From an uncultured Bacteriovorax sp. (GTDB taxonomy: Bacteria > Bdellovibrionota > Bacteriovoracia > Bacteriovoracales > Bacteriovoracaceae), in NCBI GenBank assembly GCA_943914745.1, contig CALUDF010000205.1, forward strand, positions 1 to 6,049: 6,049 bases of DNA, in the 5' to 3' direction. Both the position numbers and the translations under genes were made by a program. Shown in pieces: positions 1 to 6,019 of the stretch (position 1 is the first letter of the stretch; every line of letters starts with the position of its first letter). Below the pieces are notes generated by a model. That model was given only the letters and a program-made list of their open reading frames with translations, was not told where the DNA came from and made no database searches.

Positions 1-820
1 CATAAGACCAGCAGGCGAAATTAAAAAAACAGTGGTTATGTTTCACGGAAAAAACTTTGGGGGATTTTATTTTGAGCCGATCGTAAAGGAATTGGTCAAA
101 AAAGGTTTCAGGGTTGTGGTTCCCGATCAAATAGGTTTTGGAAAATCTTCTAAACCAAAGCACTTTCAGTATTCTTTTCAATTACTGGCGCGCTTAACAG
201 ATGACTTGCTAAAGCATATTTCAGCCAACGATTTCACACTCGTTGGTCATTCAATGGGAGGCATGCTTGCAACAAGATATGCGCTTATGTTTCCAGAGAA
301 AGTTAAAAAACTCGTTTTAGTTAACCCAATTGGATTGGAAGATTACAAAGTGCTGGCGCCTTATAAAACGGTTGATGAACTCTATGCTGGAGAGCTTAAA
401 AACAGTGAAGAGAAAATCCGCGATTACCAAAAAGCGGCTTACTACGATGGGAATTGGAAACCAGAATATGAGCCAATGATCATTCCTGCAGTGGGATGGA
501 CGAAAGGGCCAGACCATGCGCTCGTTGCAAGAAACTCAGCTTTGACTGCAGATTTAATTTATACGCAGCCAGTAGTTTATGAATTCAAAAAACTTAAAAT
601 GAAAACGACGCTTATCAATGGAGATCGTGATAAAACGGCCATTGGCAAAGCATGGGCGTCACCAGAGAATCAGAAAATCATGGGGAACTATCCGAAGCTT
701 GGGCCAGAAGTGGCTAAAATGATTCCACAAGGAAAGCTGGTGGTGATGAAAGGCCTGGGACACGTGCCTTTTGTTGAGGATTTTTCTGGGTTCATGAAAG
801 TCTTTGTCCCGGAGTTATAG
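1..820 (+). CDS. Alpha/beta-fold hydrolase, 5'-truncated by window edge
   Basis: The reading frame is open from base 2 and ends at TAG 818-820. A GTG at 32 could be read as a start, but the coding pattern continues upstream of it (I-R-P-A-G-E-I-K-K-T before V-V-M-F-H-G), so the true start is outside the window and any signal peptide cannot be seen. Visible motifs are typical of the MhpC-like alpha/beta hydrolase superfamily: the oxyanion-hole strand and turn H-G-K-N-F-G-G (from about base 44), a P-D-Q-I-G-F-G-K-S segment, the nucleophile elbow G-H-S-M-G-G with Ser at 251-253, an acid in N-G-D-R-D (623-631) and the catalytic His in G-L-G-H-V-P-F at 761-763. The triad therefore looks intact and the protein is probably an active esterase, lipase or related hydrolase. 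The substrate cannot be told from sequence. It is followed after 2 bases by the ffs promoter, so it is transcriptionally separate from dnaX. Fold is confident; specific function is unknown. Confidence 0.88.
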   Translation, partial: IRPAGEIKKTVVMFHGKNFGGFYFEPIVKELVKKGFRVVVPDQIGFGKSSKPKHFQYSFQLLARLTDDLLKHISANDFTLVGHSMGGMLATRYALMFPEKVKKLVLVNPIGLEDYKVLAPYKTVDELYAGELKNSEEKIRDYQKAAYYDGNWKPEYEPMIIPAVGWTKGPDHALVARNSALTADLIYTQPVVYEFKKLKMKTTLINGDRDKTAIGKAWASPENQKIMGNYPKLGPEVAKMIPQGKLVVMKGLGHVPFVEDFSGFMKVFVPEL

Positions 821-822
821 CC

Positions 823-852
823 TTGACACAAGGCCCGCTCATTTACTAAGAT
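823..852 (+). promoter_or_regulatory. Sigma70-type promoter of the SRP RNA gene
   Basis: TTGACA at 823-828 is a perfect -35 consensus. TAAGAT at 847-852 matches the -10 consensus at the key first, second, fifth and sixth positions, with an 18-base spacer. The predicted start, 6-8 bases downstream (about 858-860), coincides with the first base of the outer SRP RNA stem. That match of promoter geometry to the RNA end is the best support. The -35 begins 2 bases after the stop codon of the upstream hydrolase gene. Not proven experimentally. Confidence 0.75.
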
Positions 853-856
853 GCCC

Positions 857-958
<102 letters not shown>

Positions 959-1046
959 CTTGTAATTCCATTTACTAATTCCGCTAAATTTAATACCTTT
1001 TAATCTGGAAAAATTTCGGATTTCCTAAGCAATTTTAAGGAATAAA

Positions 1047-2762
1047 ATGTCATACCAAGTTTTGGCCAGGAAATGGCGTCCTAGAAAATTTCAAGATGTG
1101 ATCGGACAAACGCATGTGACCCGCTCGCTTCAAAATGCCATCGCTAAAAATAAAATCGGCCACGCCTTTATGTTCGTTGGAACCCGTGGAGTCGGTAAGA
1201 CTTCAGTAGCGAGAATTTTTGCGAAGGCCCTTCGCTGCGAGAATATCACTTCCGACATCAACGCTTGTGGGACTTGCCCTGCTTGCTTGGATTTCGATAC
1301 TGAGACGTCGATGAACGTCATTGAAATCGATGGAGCTTCAAACAATAGTGTTGATAACATCCGCGATCTCATCAGTAACGTTCACTATCTTCCAACTTCA
1401 GGACGCTACAAAGTTTACATCATCGATGAAGTGCATATGCTTTCAACCAATGCCTTCAATGCCCTTTTAAAAACATTGGAAGAGCCGCCAGCTCACGTGA
1501 TTTTTATTTTTGCGACAACGGAAGCGCAGAAACTTTTAGGGACCGTTCTTTCTCGCTGTCAGCGCTTTGATTTCAGAAACGTTTCTGTTGAAACCCTCGT
1601 CAATCACGTCAAAGAGATTGCAAAGGTTGAAGGAATTAAGTTTGAGCATGATGAGCTCATCCAGCAGCTGGCCGTTCTGGGAAGAGGGTCAGTGAGAGAC
1701 ACACTCTCTCTTCTTGATCAAGTGTTAACGTTTTCTGAAGATAGTTTCATCAAAGAAGATACGCTTACGACTTCTCTCGGTGTCGCTGGTCCAAAAGCGA
1801 TCAGTGGCATGATCAATGCTTTATATGCAGGACAAACGGCTGAGCTTAGTCAGGTCTATGGAAGACTCTTAAATGAAAACGTGCCTGTTAAGAATATTGC
1901 CAGCTCACTTTTAGATGAACTCTTTAACGGATTGAAAAAGAAGACTGAGTTGAGTGAGGCTGAGCTAATCTGGATTTATGAGACTGTGGCCCGTGAAACA
2001 ACGTGGATTTTTAATTCTATTTCTCCGGAAAAAGCGTTTGAAGTTTTAATGTACAAAGTGGCTTTGAGAAGAAGTTTTTTTAATCAGAAGATTGTGGGCT
2101 CTTCCCAGAGCACTGGCCATGATCAGGTTGCCCCTATAGAAGCAAAACAAACGGTAGCGCCTGTGCAACAGGAAGAAGCTTCGAAAGAAATGAGTGTTGC
2201 CGAAAAGCTTGAGAGCCTGATGTCGGAAATCGCCAGTGAGCGAGACGCTGTTATTCCGGCAGCTAATGTTGAAATAAAAAAGGAAGCACCTTCAGCTCCT
2301 GAAGTGGCTGCCAAGCCAGTTTCAAATGCCAAGAAGGATTTAACGTGGGAAGGGTTTTTAAATGATCTTTCATCGCGCTCTCCTGCCTCTGCTTCTAACC
2401 TGGAGCAGGGAAATACGCTTACACCTCTGAGGCTAGAAGGTGGTCATTTATTTATTGAGCTTGGTTTCGGTTATGCCGGCCAGGTTTTTATGGATTATTT
2501 GAATGAGCCGGAAGTCTTTCAGAAAGTGCTTAACTATTTAAGTGAGTATTTCGAAGTTGATAAAAATAATATTAAGCTCGAGCTCGTTCAGGTCTCGCAA
2601 AAAGAGGACTTCGTCACTCAGGCAGAAATCAGAGAGCAAAAAGCGCAAATAACTCTTCAAGACCGCGTGGAAGAGTTTAAGAGCAATCCGCTCTTAAAAG
2701 AAGCGGAGAAGATTTTCAACTCGAAGGTTGATAAAGTTGTTTTGGATAATTCAAAAAAGTAA
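1047..2762 (+). CDS. dnaX: DNA polymerase III subunit tau (possibly also gamma by frameshift)
   Basis: The clamp-loader AAA+ ATPase opens and loads the beta sliding clamp; full-length tau also tethers polymerase core and DnaB helicase at the fork. The start M-S-Y-Q-V-L-A-R-K-W-R-P is the classic DnaX N-terminus, with AAGGAA at 1037-1042 as ribosome site. Visible motifs are Walker A G-T-R-G-V-G-K-T (residues 45-52), zinc-binding Cys 64, 74, 77 and 80, Walker B I-I-D-E-V-H (125-130), sensor 1 A-T-T-E (156-159), the S-R-C arginine finger (169-171) and sensor 2 G-R-G-S-V-R-D (212-218). Domain III follows to about 355. Then comes an Ala/Glu/Lys/Pro/Val-rich linker (about 360-443) and a C-terminal domain beginning L-T-W-E-G-F-L that resembles the tau polymerase-binding domain. 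At 571 residues it is a little shorter than E. coli tau (643). The linker carries a candidate -1 frameshift signal. First gene of the putative dnaX-ybaB-recR-mglB-mglA operon. Confidence 0.97.
   Translation: MSYQVLARKWRPRKFQDVIGQTHVTRSLQNAIAKNKIGHAFMFVGTRGVGKTSVARIFAKALRCENITSDINACGTCPACLDFDTETSMNVIEIDGASNNSVDNIRDLISNVHYLPTSGRYKVYIIDEVHMLSTNAFNALLKTLEEPPAHVIFIFATTEAQKLLGTVLSRCQRFDFRNVSVETLVNHVKEIAKVEGIKFEHDELIQQLAVLGRGSVRDTLSLLDQVLTFSEDSFIKEDTLTTSLGVAGPKAISGMINALYAGQTAELSQVYGRLLNENVPVKNIASSLLDELFNGLKKKTELSEAELIWIYETVARETTWIFNSISPEKAFEVLMYKVALRRSFFNQKIVGSSQSTGHDQVAPIEAKQTVAPVQQEEASKEMSVAEKLESLMSEIASERDAVIPAANVEIKKEAPSAPEVAAKPVSNAKKDLTWEGFLNDLSSRSPASASNLEQGNTLTPLRLEGGHLFIELGFGYAGQVFMDYLNEPEVFQKVLNYLSEYFEVDKNNIKLELVQVSQKEDFVTQAEIREQKAQITLQDRVEEFKSNPLLKEAEKIFNSKVDKVVLDNSKK
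2276..2309 (+). promoter_or_regulatory. Candidate programmed -1 ribosomal frameshift signal in dnaX
   Basis: The heptamer A_AAA_AAG occupies 2276-2282 and is in the correct phase: zero-frame codons are ATA AAA AAG. A -1 slip lets both tRNAs re-pair on AAA, after which the new frame reads Gly-Ser-Thr-Phe-Ser-Ser and stops at TGA 2300-2302. A potential stem-loop follows: 2285-2289 and 2291-2295 pair with 2299-2306 and 2308-2309 around a three-base loop (2296-2298), giving ten pairs with single-base bulges at 2290 and 2307. The spacer is 2-4 bases. A product of 418 residues would keep domains I-III and lose the tau C-terminus, as E. coli gamma does. No good Shine-Dalgarno-like stimulator lies about 10 bases upstream; the nearest purine-rich stretch is near 2236-2244. 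The six-A run could instead allow transcriptional slippage, the mechanism known for Thermus dnaX. Confidence 0.65.
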
Positions 2763-2786
2763 TTTTTCACAATAAAGGAGTTCAAT

Positions 2787-3098
2787 ATGAAAGGAATGCA
2801 AAACTTAATGAAACAAGCTCAACAAATGCAGCAGAAAATGGCTACATTGCAAAAGGAGCTTGAGTCGCGCGAGCTGGAGACTTCTTCAGGTGGCGGGATG
2901 ATTAAAATTAAAATCACGGGAAAACAACAGATCGTAGGAATCTCGATCAACAAAGAATGTGTTGATCCTAACGATGTCGCGGGCCTTGAAGACCTGGTCA
3001 AAACAGCCGTTAACCAGGCGATCAAAGAGTCTCAAGACATGGTGTCTTCAGCAATGTCAAAAGTCACAGGTGGAATCAACATCCCAGGAATGTTCTAG
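2787..3098 (+). CDS. ybaB: YbaB/EbfC-family nucleoid-associated protein
   Basis: A small dimeric DNA-binding protein of the YbaB/EbfC family, thought to coat or organise the nucleoid and found next to dnaX and recR in very many bacteria. The 103-residue length is normal. The N-terminal Met/Gln/Lys-rich helix (about 1-27, M-K-Q-A-Q-Q-M-Q-Q-K-M) is the tell-tale family start. It is followed by a Gly-rich turn (S-S-G-G-G-M, about 33-38), a beta region with I-K-I-K-I-T-G and I-V-G-I-S-I, and a C-terminal helix with the D-L-V-K-T-A-V-N-Q-A pattern, ending in a Gly/Met/Pro tail (I-P-G-M-F). A strong ribosome site AAAGGAG at 2774-2780 is 6 bases before the ATG. It sits 24 bases after the dnaX stop and 3 bases before the recR start. 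Family assignment is firm; its precise role (nucleoid structure, regulation or a link to repair) is not settled for the family. Confidence 0.95.
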   Translation: MKGMQNLMKQAQQMQQKMATLQKELESRELETSSGGGMIKIKITGKQQIVGISINKECVDPNDVAGLEDLVKTAVNQAIKESQDMVSSAMSKVTGGINIPGMF

Positions 3099-3101
3099 TT
3101 T

Positions 3102-3695
3102 ATGGAATTACCAGAAAAACTCTTAAAGGTCGTCAGACAGTTTTCTCGCTTACCTGGTGTAGGTGAAAAGACAGCTCTTCGCCAATCGCTCATCATGACA
3201 AAATGGAACAAGGAAGACTTGGTTCACTTTGCTGAAGCAGTGAAGGGCCTATCTGAACTTAACCACTGTCAGAAGTGCGGAATGTTCTGTGACGATAAGC
3301 TTTGCAAGATTTGCATGGATTATGGCAGAAGCCATTCGAAAACACTTTGTGTGGTCGAATCGGTCACAGACTGCCTGGCCATTGAGCGAAGTGGAAACTT
3401 TAAGGGTAAATTTCATATTCTCTTTGGTGTCTTAAATCCCCTCATGGGGATTGGGCCCGATGAGCTTAAGCTGGATCATTTCATCGCTCGCGTGCAAGCG
3501 GAGGAAATTGAAGAAGTGATCTTGGCCGTGAACCCTTCAGTTGAGGGAGACGCGACTTGTGCTTACATTAAACAAATGCTTCCTTCGAGTGTGCGAGTGG
3601 ACCGTATTGGTTTTGGGATTCCAATGGGCGGAAGCCTGGAGTTCGTCGATGCCTTGACGATCACGAAGGCGCTTGAGAACCGCAGGCATTTATAA
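3102..3695 (+). CDS. recR: Recombination mediator protein RecR
   Basis: RecR works with RecO (and RecF) to load RecA on SSB-coated single-stranded DNA at gaps. The 197-residue length is typical. Domains in order: an N-terminal helix-hairpin-helix (R-L-P-G-V-G-E-K-T, residues 16-24), a four-cysteine zinc site (Cys 56, 59, 68 and 71), a Toprim domain with C-V-V-E-S-V-T-D (83-90) and V-I-L-A-V-N-P-S-V-E-G-D (139-150), and a C-terminal region R-I-G-F-G-I-P-M-G-G with the closing A-L-E-N-R-R. Some positions nearly invariant in E. coli and B. subtilis RecR differ: the S-P-x-D-G-I-G-P segment reads N-P-L-M-G-I-G-P (112-119), and A-x-G before the P-x-G-G is G-F-G. The fold looks intact, so I read these as lineage variation rather than decay. 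The start follows the ybaB stop by 3 bases, with only AGGAA at 3086-3090 as a distant ribosome site, so translation is probably coupled to ybaB. Confidence 0.96.
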   Translation: MELPEKLLKVVRQFSRLPGVGEKTALRQSLIMTKWNKEDLVHFAEAVKGLSELNHCQKCGMFCDDKLCKICMDYGRSHSKTLCVVESVTDCLAIERSGNFKGKFHILFGVLNPLMGIGPDELKLDHFIARVQAEEIEEVILAVNPSVEGDATCAYIKQMLPSSVRVDRIGFGIPMGGSLEFVDALTITKALENRRHL

Positions 3696-3700
3696 GCTGG

Positions 3701-4240
3701 ATGATAATGACAAACAGAACGAGCAAAATTCCAAAATATGTTCAGGCTTTTTTCGAGTCGTGCGAAATTGATGAGAAGATCAATCGCTTTTCTTTTTTTA
3801 TGATTCGCTCTGATGGTGTGGTCCTTTATCACAACAACAACCTTGCCAACTCACTTTCGAAGTCTTCAATCGGGGCACTTCTCAGCGGAGTTTGGCAGGC
3901 TTCAAAGGCACTCTCAGAGTTTATTCCTAAAGAGGAATCAAAAGAAGGATATAGGTTGAGCTTTGATACTTCCTCACAGGGTATCTATATCGTACCAATT
4001 TCCACAGATCTTGAAGAGCTGTACCTGGGTCTCATCTATCACGACGAAGTCAATCCAGGATTCATTAAGAATAAGATGAGAGAGATGGCCGGAAGTTTCA
4101 GTGAGTTCTTAAACCAAGAGCTAAAAGATCACCGTGCCACTCAAGAAAAAACAAACAAAGCATTTGATAAGAGCGAATACCTGTTCGGGGACATTTCCGA
4201 TGCGGAAATGGACAGGTTATTCTCGTTCATTAAAAATTAA
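3701..4240 (+). CDS. mglB: Roadblock/LC7 protein, likely MglB-type regulator of MglA
   Basis: A 179-residue protein without signal peptide or membrane segment. Residues about 25-140 have the alternating helix/strand pattern of a roadblock/LC7 domain: strand F-S-F-F-M-I, D-G turn, V-V-L-Y-H, a small-residue-rich helix (about 52-72), then strands around 83-101 and 106-114 and a helix 120-142. After a polar linker the C-terminus L-F-G-D-I-S-D-A-E-M-D-R-L-F (161-174) closely resembles the tail I recall for Myxococcus MglB, the GAP for MglA. The next gene, 9 bases away, is mglA, which supports the call. In the known systems MglB is a homodimer that stimulates GTP hydrolysis by MglA and marks the lagging pole. 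The N-terminal two thirds is divergent, so family membership rests on context, pattern and tail. The start is uncertain between ATG 3701 and ATG 3707, as the ribosome site is poor (GCTGGA region at 3696-3701). The recR stop is only 5 bases upstream, so coupling is likely. Confidence 0.78.
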   Translation: MIMTNRTSKIPKYVQAFFESCEIDEKINRFSFFMIRSDGVVLYHNNNLANSLSKSSIGALLSGVWQASKALSEFIPKEESKEGYRLSFDTSSQGIYIVPISTDLEELYLGLIYHDEVNPGFIKNKMREMAGSFSEFLNQELKDHRATQEKTNKAFDKSEYLFGDISDAEMDRLFSFIKN

Positions 4241-4249
4241 GGTAAGACC

Positions 4250-4840
4250 ATGTCTTTTGTAAATTATGTAAACAAAGAAGTTAACTGCAAGATTGTCTAT
4301 TACGGGCCAGGCCTTGGTGGAAAGACGACGAACATCCAATATGTTTATCAGAAAACCAGTGGCGATAGTAAAGGCAATATCATTTCACTGAATACAGAAA
4401 ACGAAAGAACGCTCTTCTTTGATTTTCTTCCTCTCGATTTGGGAGAGATCCGCGGCTTTAAAACGCGCTTTCACCTCTACACGGTTCCGGGACAAGTTTT
4501 CTATGAAGCTTCAAGAAAACTTATCCTAAGAGGAGTTGACGGGGTCGTTTTCGTGGCGGACTCACAGGTTGAGCGCATGGAAGCCAACATTGAGTCACTA
4601 AAATCCCTGGAAAAGAATTTAACTGATCAGGGTTATGACATCACAAAAATCCCTCTGGTCATGCAATGGAACAAAAGAGACCTGCCGAATACAACAGGCA
4701 TTAAAGACCTGCAAAACGCTCTTAATAAATGGGGTGTGCCTGAGTTTGAAGCCGTTGCCGTAAAAGGAACAGGTGTCTTTGATACATTAAAGATGATTTC
4801 AAAACTTGTTTTAATGAACCTTAAAGGTGGATTAGAGTAG
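4250..4840 (+). CDS. mglA: MglA-type Ras-like small GTPase
   Basis: A cytoplasmic small GTPase that switches between GDP and GTP forms to mark the leading cell pole; it controls gliding and pili in Myxococcus and is tied to prey entry in Bdellovibrio. The 196-residue length equals the family norm. Motifs: P-loop G-P-G-L-G-G-K-T (19-26), switch I with Arg53 and Thr54 in E-N-E-R-T-L-F-F-D-F, the MglA-specific T-V-P-G-Q (78-82) where Ras has D-x-x-G-Q, F-V-A-D-S-Q (101-106) and the guanine-specificity motif N-K-R-D (141-144). Arg53 and Gln82, the intrinsic arginine finger and catalytic Gln known from Thermus MglA, are both present, so GTPase activity is expected. The stretch L-G-E-I-R-G-F-K-T-R-F-H-L-Y-T-V-P-G-Q matches the Myxococcus protein as I remember it. 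The ribosome site AAGG (4239-4242) overlaps the mglB stop. Its last 9 bases overlap the end of the convergent minus-strand gene. Confidence 0.94.
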   Translation: MSFVNYVNKEVNCKIVYYGPGLGGKTTNIQYVYQKTSGDSKGNIISLNTENERTLFFDFLPLDLGEIRGFKTRFHLYTVPGQVFYEASRKLILRGVDGVVFVADSQVERMEANIESLKSLEKNLTDQGYDITKIPLVMQWNKRDLPNTTGIKDLQNALNKWGVPEFEAVAVKGTGVFDTLKMISKLVLMNLKGGLE

Positions 4841-6019
4841 GTTTTTGTAATCGAGGAAAATCAAGTGGGCCTTCATCAGTGCCTCTTGGTCATAAAAACT
4901 TGAACGGCTGCCCACTAAGTGGTGGCCTTCAAGAACGCCGAGATTGCGTCCGTTGAAATAGTACGGGAATTGGGCGTTTTCCACATCAACAATCCCATCA
5001 TTCGATTTCTGGCTTCTGAAAATGGCTTTTGTCAGCATCATCCAGACATGGCTTTGATGCCACTTTGATTCAAAGGCGATGGCCGTGTAGAAGAGCCTTG
5101 ATGGTAGTTGTTTGTGGTTTTTTTTAAACCAGCTTTCTCTAAAATTTTTTGAAAGAGATTTTTGCAGCTCGCTGGCGATTAGGTTGACGTCTTTGCCGAG
5201 AATCTTTTTTGAGACGTTTTCAGGAACTTTTCCAATGGTGTTGGCGAGGTTTAGTAATTTATTGTTAATGTGATCGCTTCCCATGATGGGAGTCGCGATG
5301 AAAGAGACGCCGATAATATTTTCTGAGAGCTTGTCACCTTTTGAGCGAAGATAGTGAAGCGTGTCGACTCCACCCTTTGAAAAACAAAAAAACCAAAGGC
5401 GCTCTTCTGGGTTGGCTTCAATGTATTCTTCGATCTGCTTTTTTAGGGCAAGCGAATTCTCTCTAGCTCCTTTTCTTCCATCGACCAAAGGAGCAATGTG
5501 TTTGATGTCGTATTGATCAAGAAGGGTTTCGGCCCCTCTCTTGAAAGCCGGAGTGGAAAAGATCTCATTAAAGACACCAGAGACTAAAACGATCGTCATA
5601 TTCACTTTGGGAACTTTAAGTGAGGTGCGGTAGTCGCTCGCTAAGTGCGAGTGGACTAATTCATGGTAAATGGTCGCAAAGATCTCCCTGTCAGTGGCAT
5701 CGACCGTGCGCTTATTGGTGACGCAAGCGATGATCTCCTGGGCCCTTTCACTATTGAGGTTCAGGTTTTCCATGGAGCTGATATCAAAATACGATTTTAA
5801 AACAGTGAAGGCCGAACGCGACAACCAAATGCTGGAGTTGGTGATGGAAAGGAGCGTTTTTAAGATGTCTTTTTTGTCTTTGAGCTTAACGAGCCTTTGA
5901 AGATTAAAGATAATTTCTTCAGTGCTGGTATGCTTAGCGTAGTTAAGGATGTCCTTTCTCTTCTGGATGCGAGAACGATAGTGAGAAAAAGACTTTGATA
6001 ATATGTGAATGGCGCTCAT
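4832..6019 (-). CDS. Uncharacterised alpha/beta-hydrolase-like protein with N-terminal extension
   Basis: A 395-residue protein I do not recognise as a named family. From about residue 138 it looks like an alpha/beta hydrolase: strand M-T-I-V-L-V-S-G-V-F (141-150) at the oxyanion-hole position, a nucleophile elbow F-C-F-S-K-G-G with Ser214, a following strand G-V-S-F-I-A-T-P (237-244), an acid in N-D-G-I-V-D (Asp341) and a histidine in E-G-H-H-L-V-G (His366 or 367). The G-x-S-x-G motif has Cys212 in place of the first Gly. The arrangement resembles lipase or PGAP1-like hydrolases, but the substrate is unknown. Residues 1-137 are a Lys/Leu/Ser-rich, mostly helical region of unknown role, including H-E-L-V-H (119-123). 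No clear signal peptide is seen, so it is probably cytoplasmic. The start ATG (6017-6019) is the first in frame; AGGAA lies rather far upstream (about 12 bases). It converges on and overlaps mglA by 9 bases. Confidence 0.8.
   Translation of the reverse strand: MSAIHILSKSFSHYRSRIQKRKDILNYAKHTSTEEIIFNLQRLVKLKDKKDILKTLLSITNSSIWLSRSAFTVLKSYFDISSMENLNLNSERAQEIIACVTNKRTVDATDREIFATIYHELVHSHLASDYRTSLKVPKVNMTIVLVSGVFNEIFSTPAFKRGAETLLDQYDIKHIAPLVDGRKGARENSLALKKQIEEYIEANPEERLWFFCFSKGGVDTLHYLRSKGDKLSENIIGVSFIATPIMGSDHINNKLLNLANTIGKVPENVSKKILGKDVNLIASELQKSLSKNFRESWFKKNHKQLPSRLFYTAIAFESKWHQSHVWMMLTKAIFRSQKSNDGIVDVENAQFPYYFNGRNLGVLEGHHLVGSRSSFYDQEALMKAHLIFLDYKNLL

Noticed and set aside
32..34. GTG as start of the first hydrolase gene
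   Set aside because: The frame stays open to the left edge and the upstream residues continue a typical hydrolase N-terminal strand, so the gene is truncated by the window rather than starting here.
960..990. Possible dnaX promoter (TTGTAA at 960-965, TAAATT at 985-990)
   Set aside because: Each box matches only four of six consensus bases and the spacer is 19; such matches are expected by chance in A+T-rich DNA.
1007..1025. Small inverted repeat GGAAA...TTTCC before dnaX as a terminator
   Set aside because: Five A/T-rich pairs with a long loop and no T-run after it; too weak to call.
1934..1940. G_AAA_AAG in dnaX followed by a -1 frame TGA at 1946-1948
   Set aside because: The first position is G, so the P-site tRNA could not re-pair fully after a -1 slip; it lies inside folded domain III and would give a product without an obvious role. 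Two Lys codons after a G-ending codon explain it.
2753..2759. Second in-phase A_AAA_AAG directly before the dnaX stop codon
   Set aside because: A slip here would only bypass the stop and add a tail overlapping ybaB in another frame; no convincing downstream hairpin is seen and the codons Ser-Lys-Lys explain it. Noted only because the heptamer matches exactly.
5670..5900. Plus-strand reading frame within the minus-strand hydrolase gene
   Set aside because: Shadow of the longer minus-strand gene, with no protein family pattern or ribosome site.
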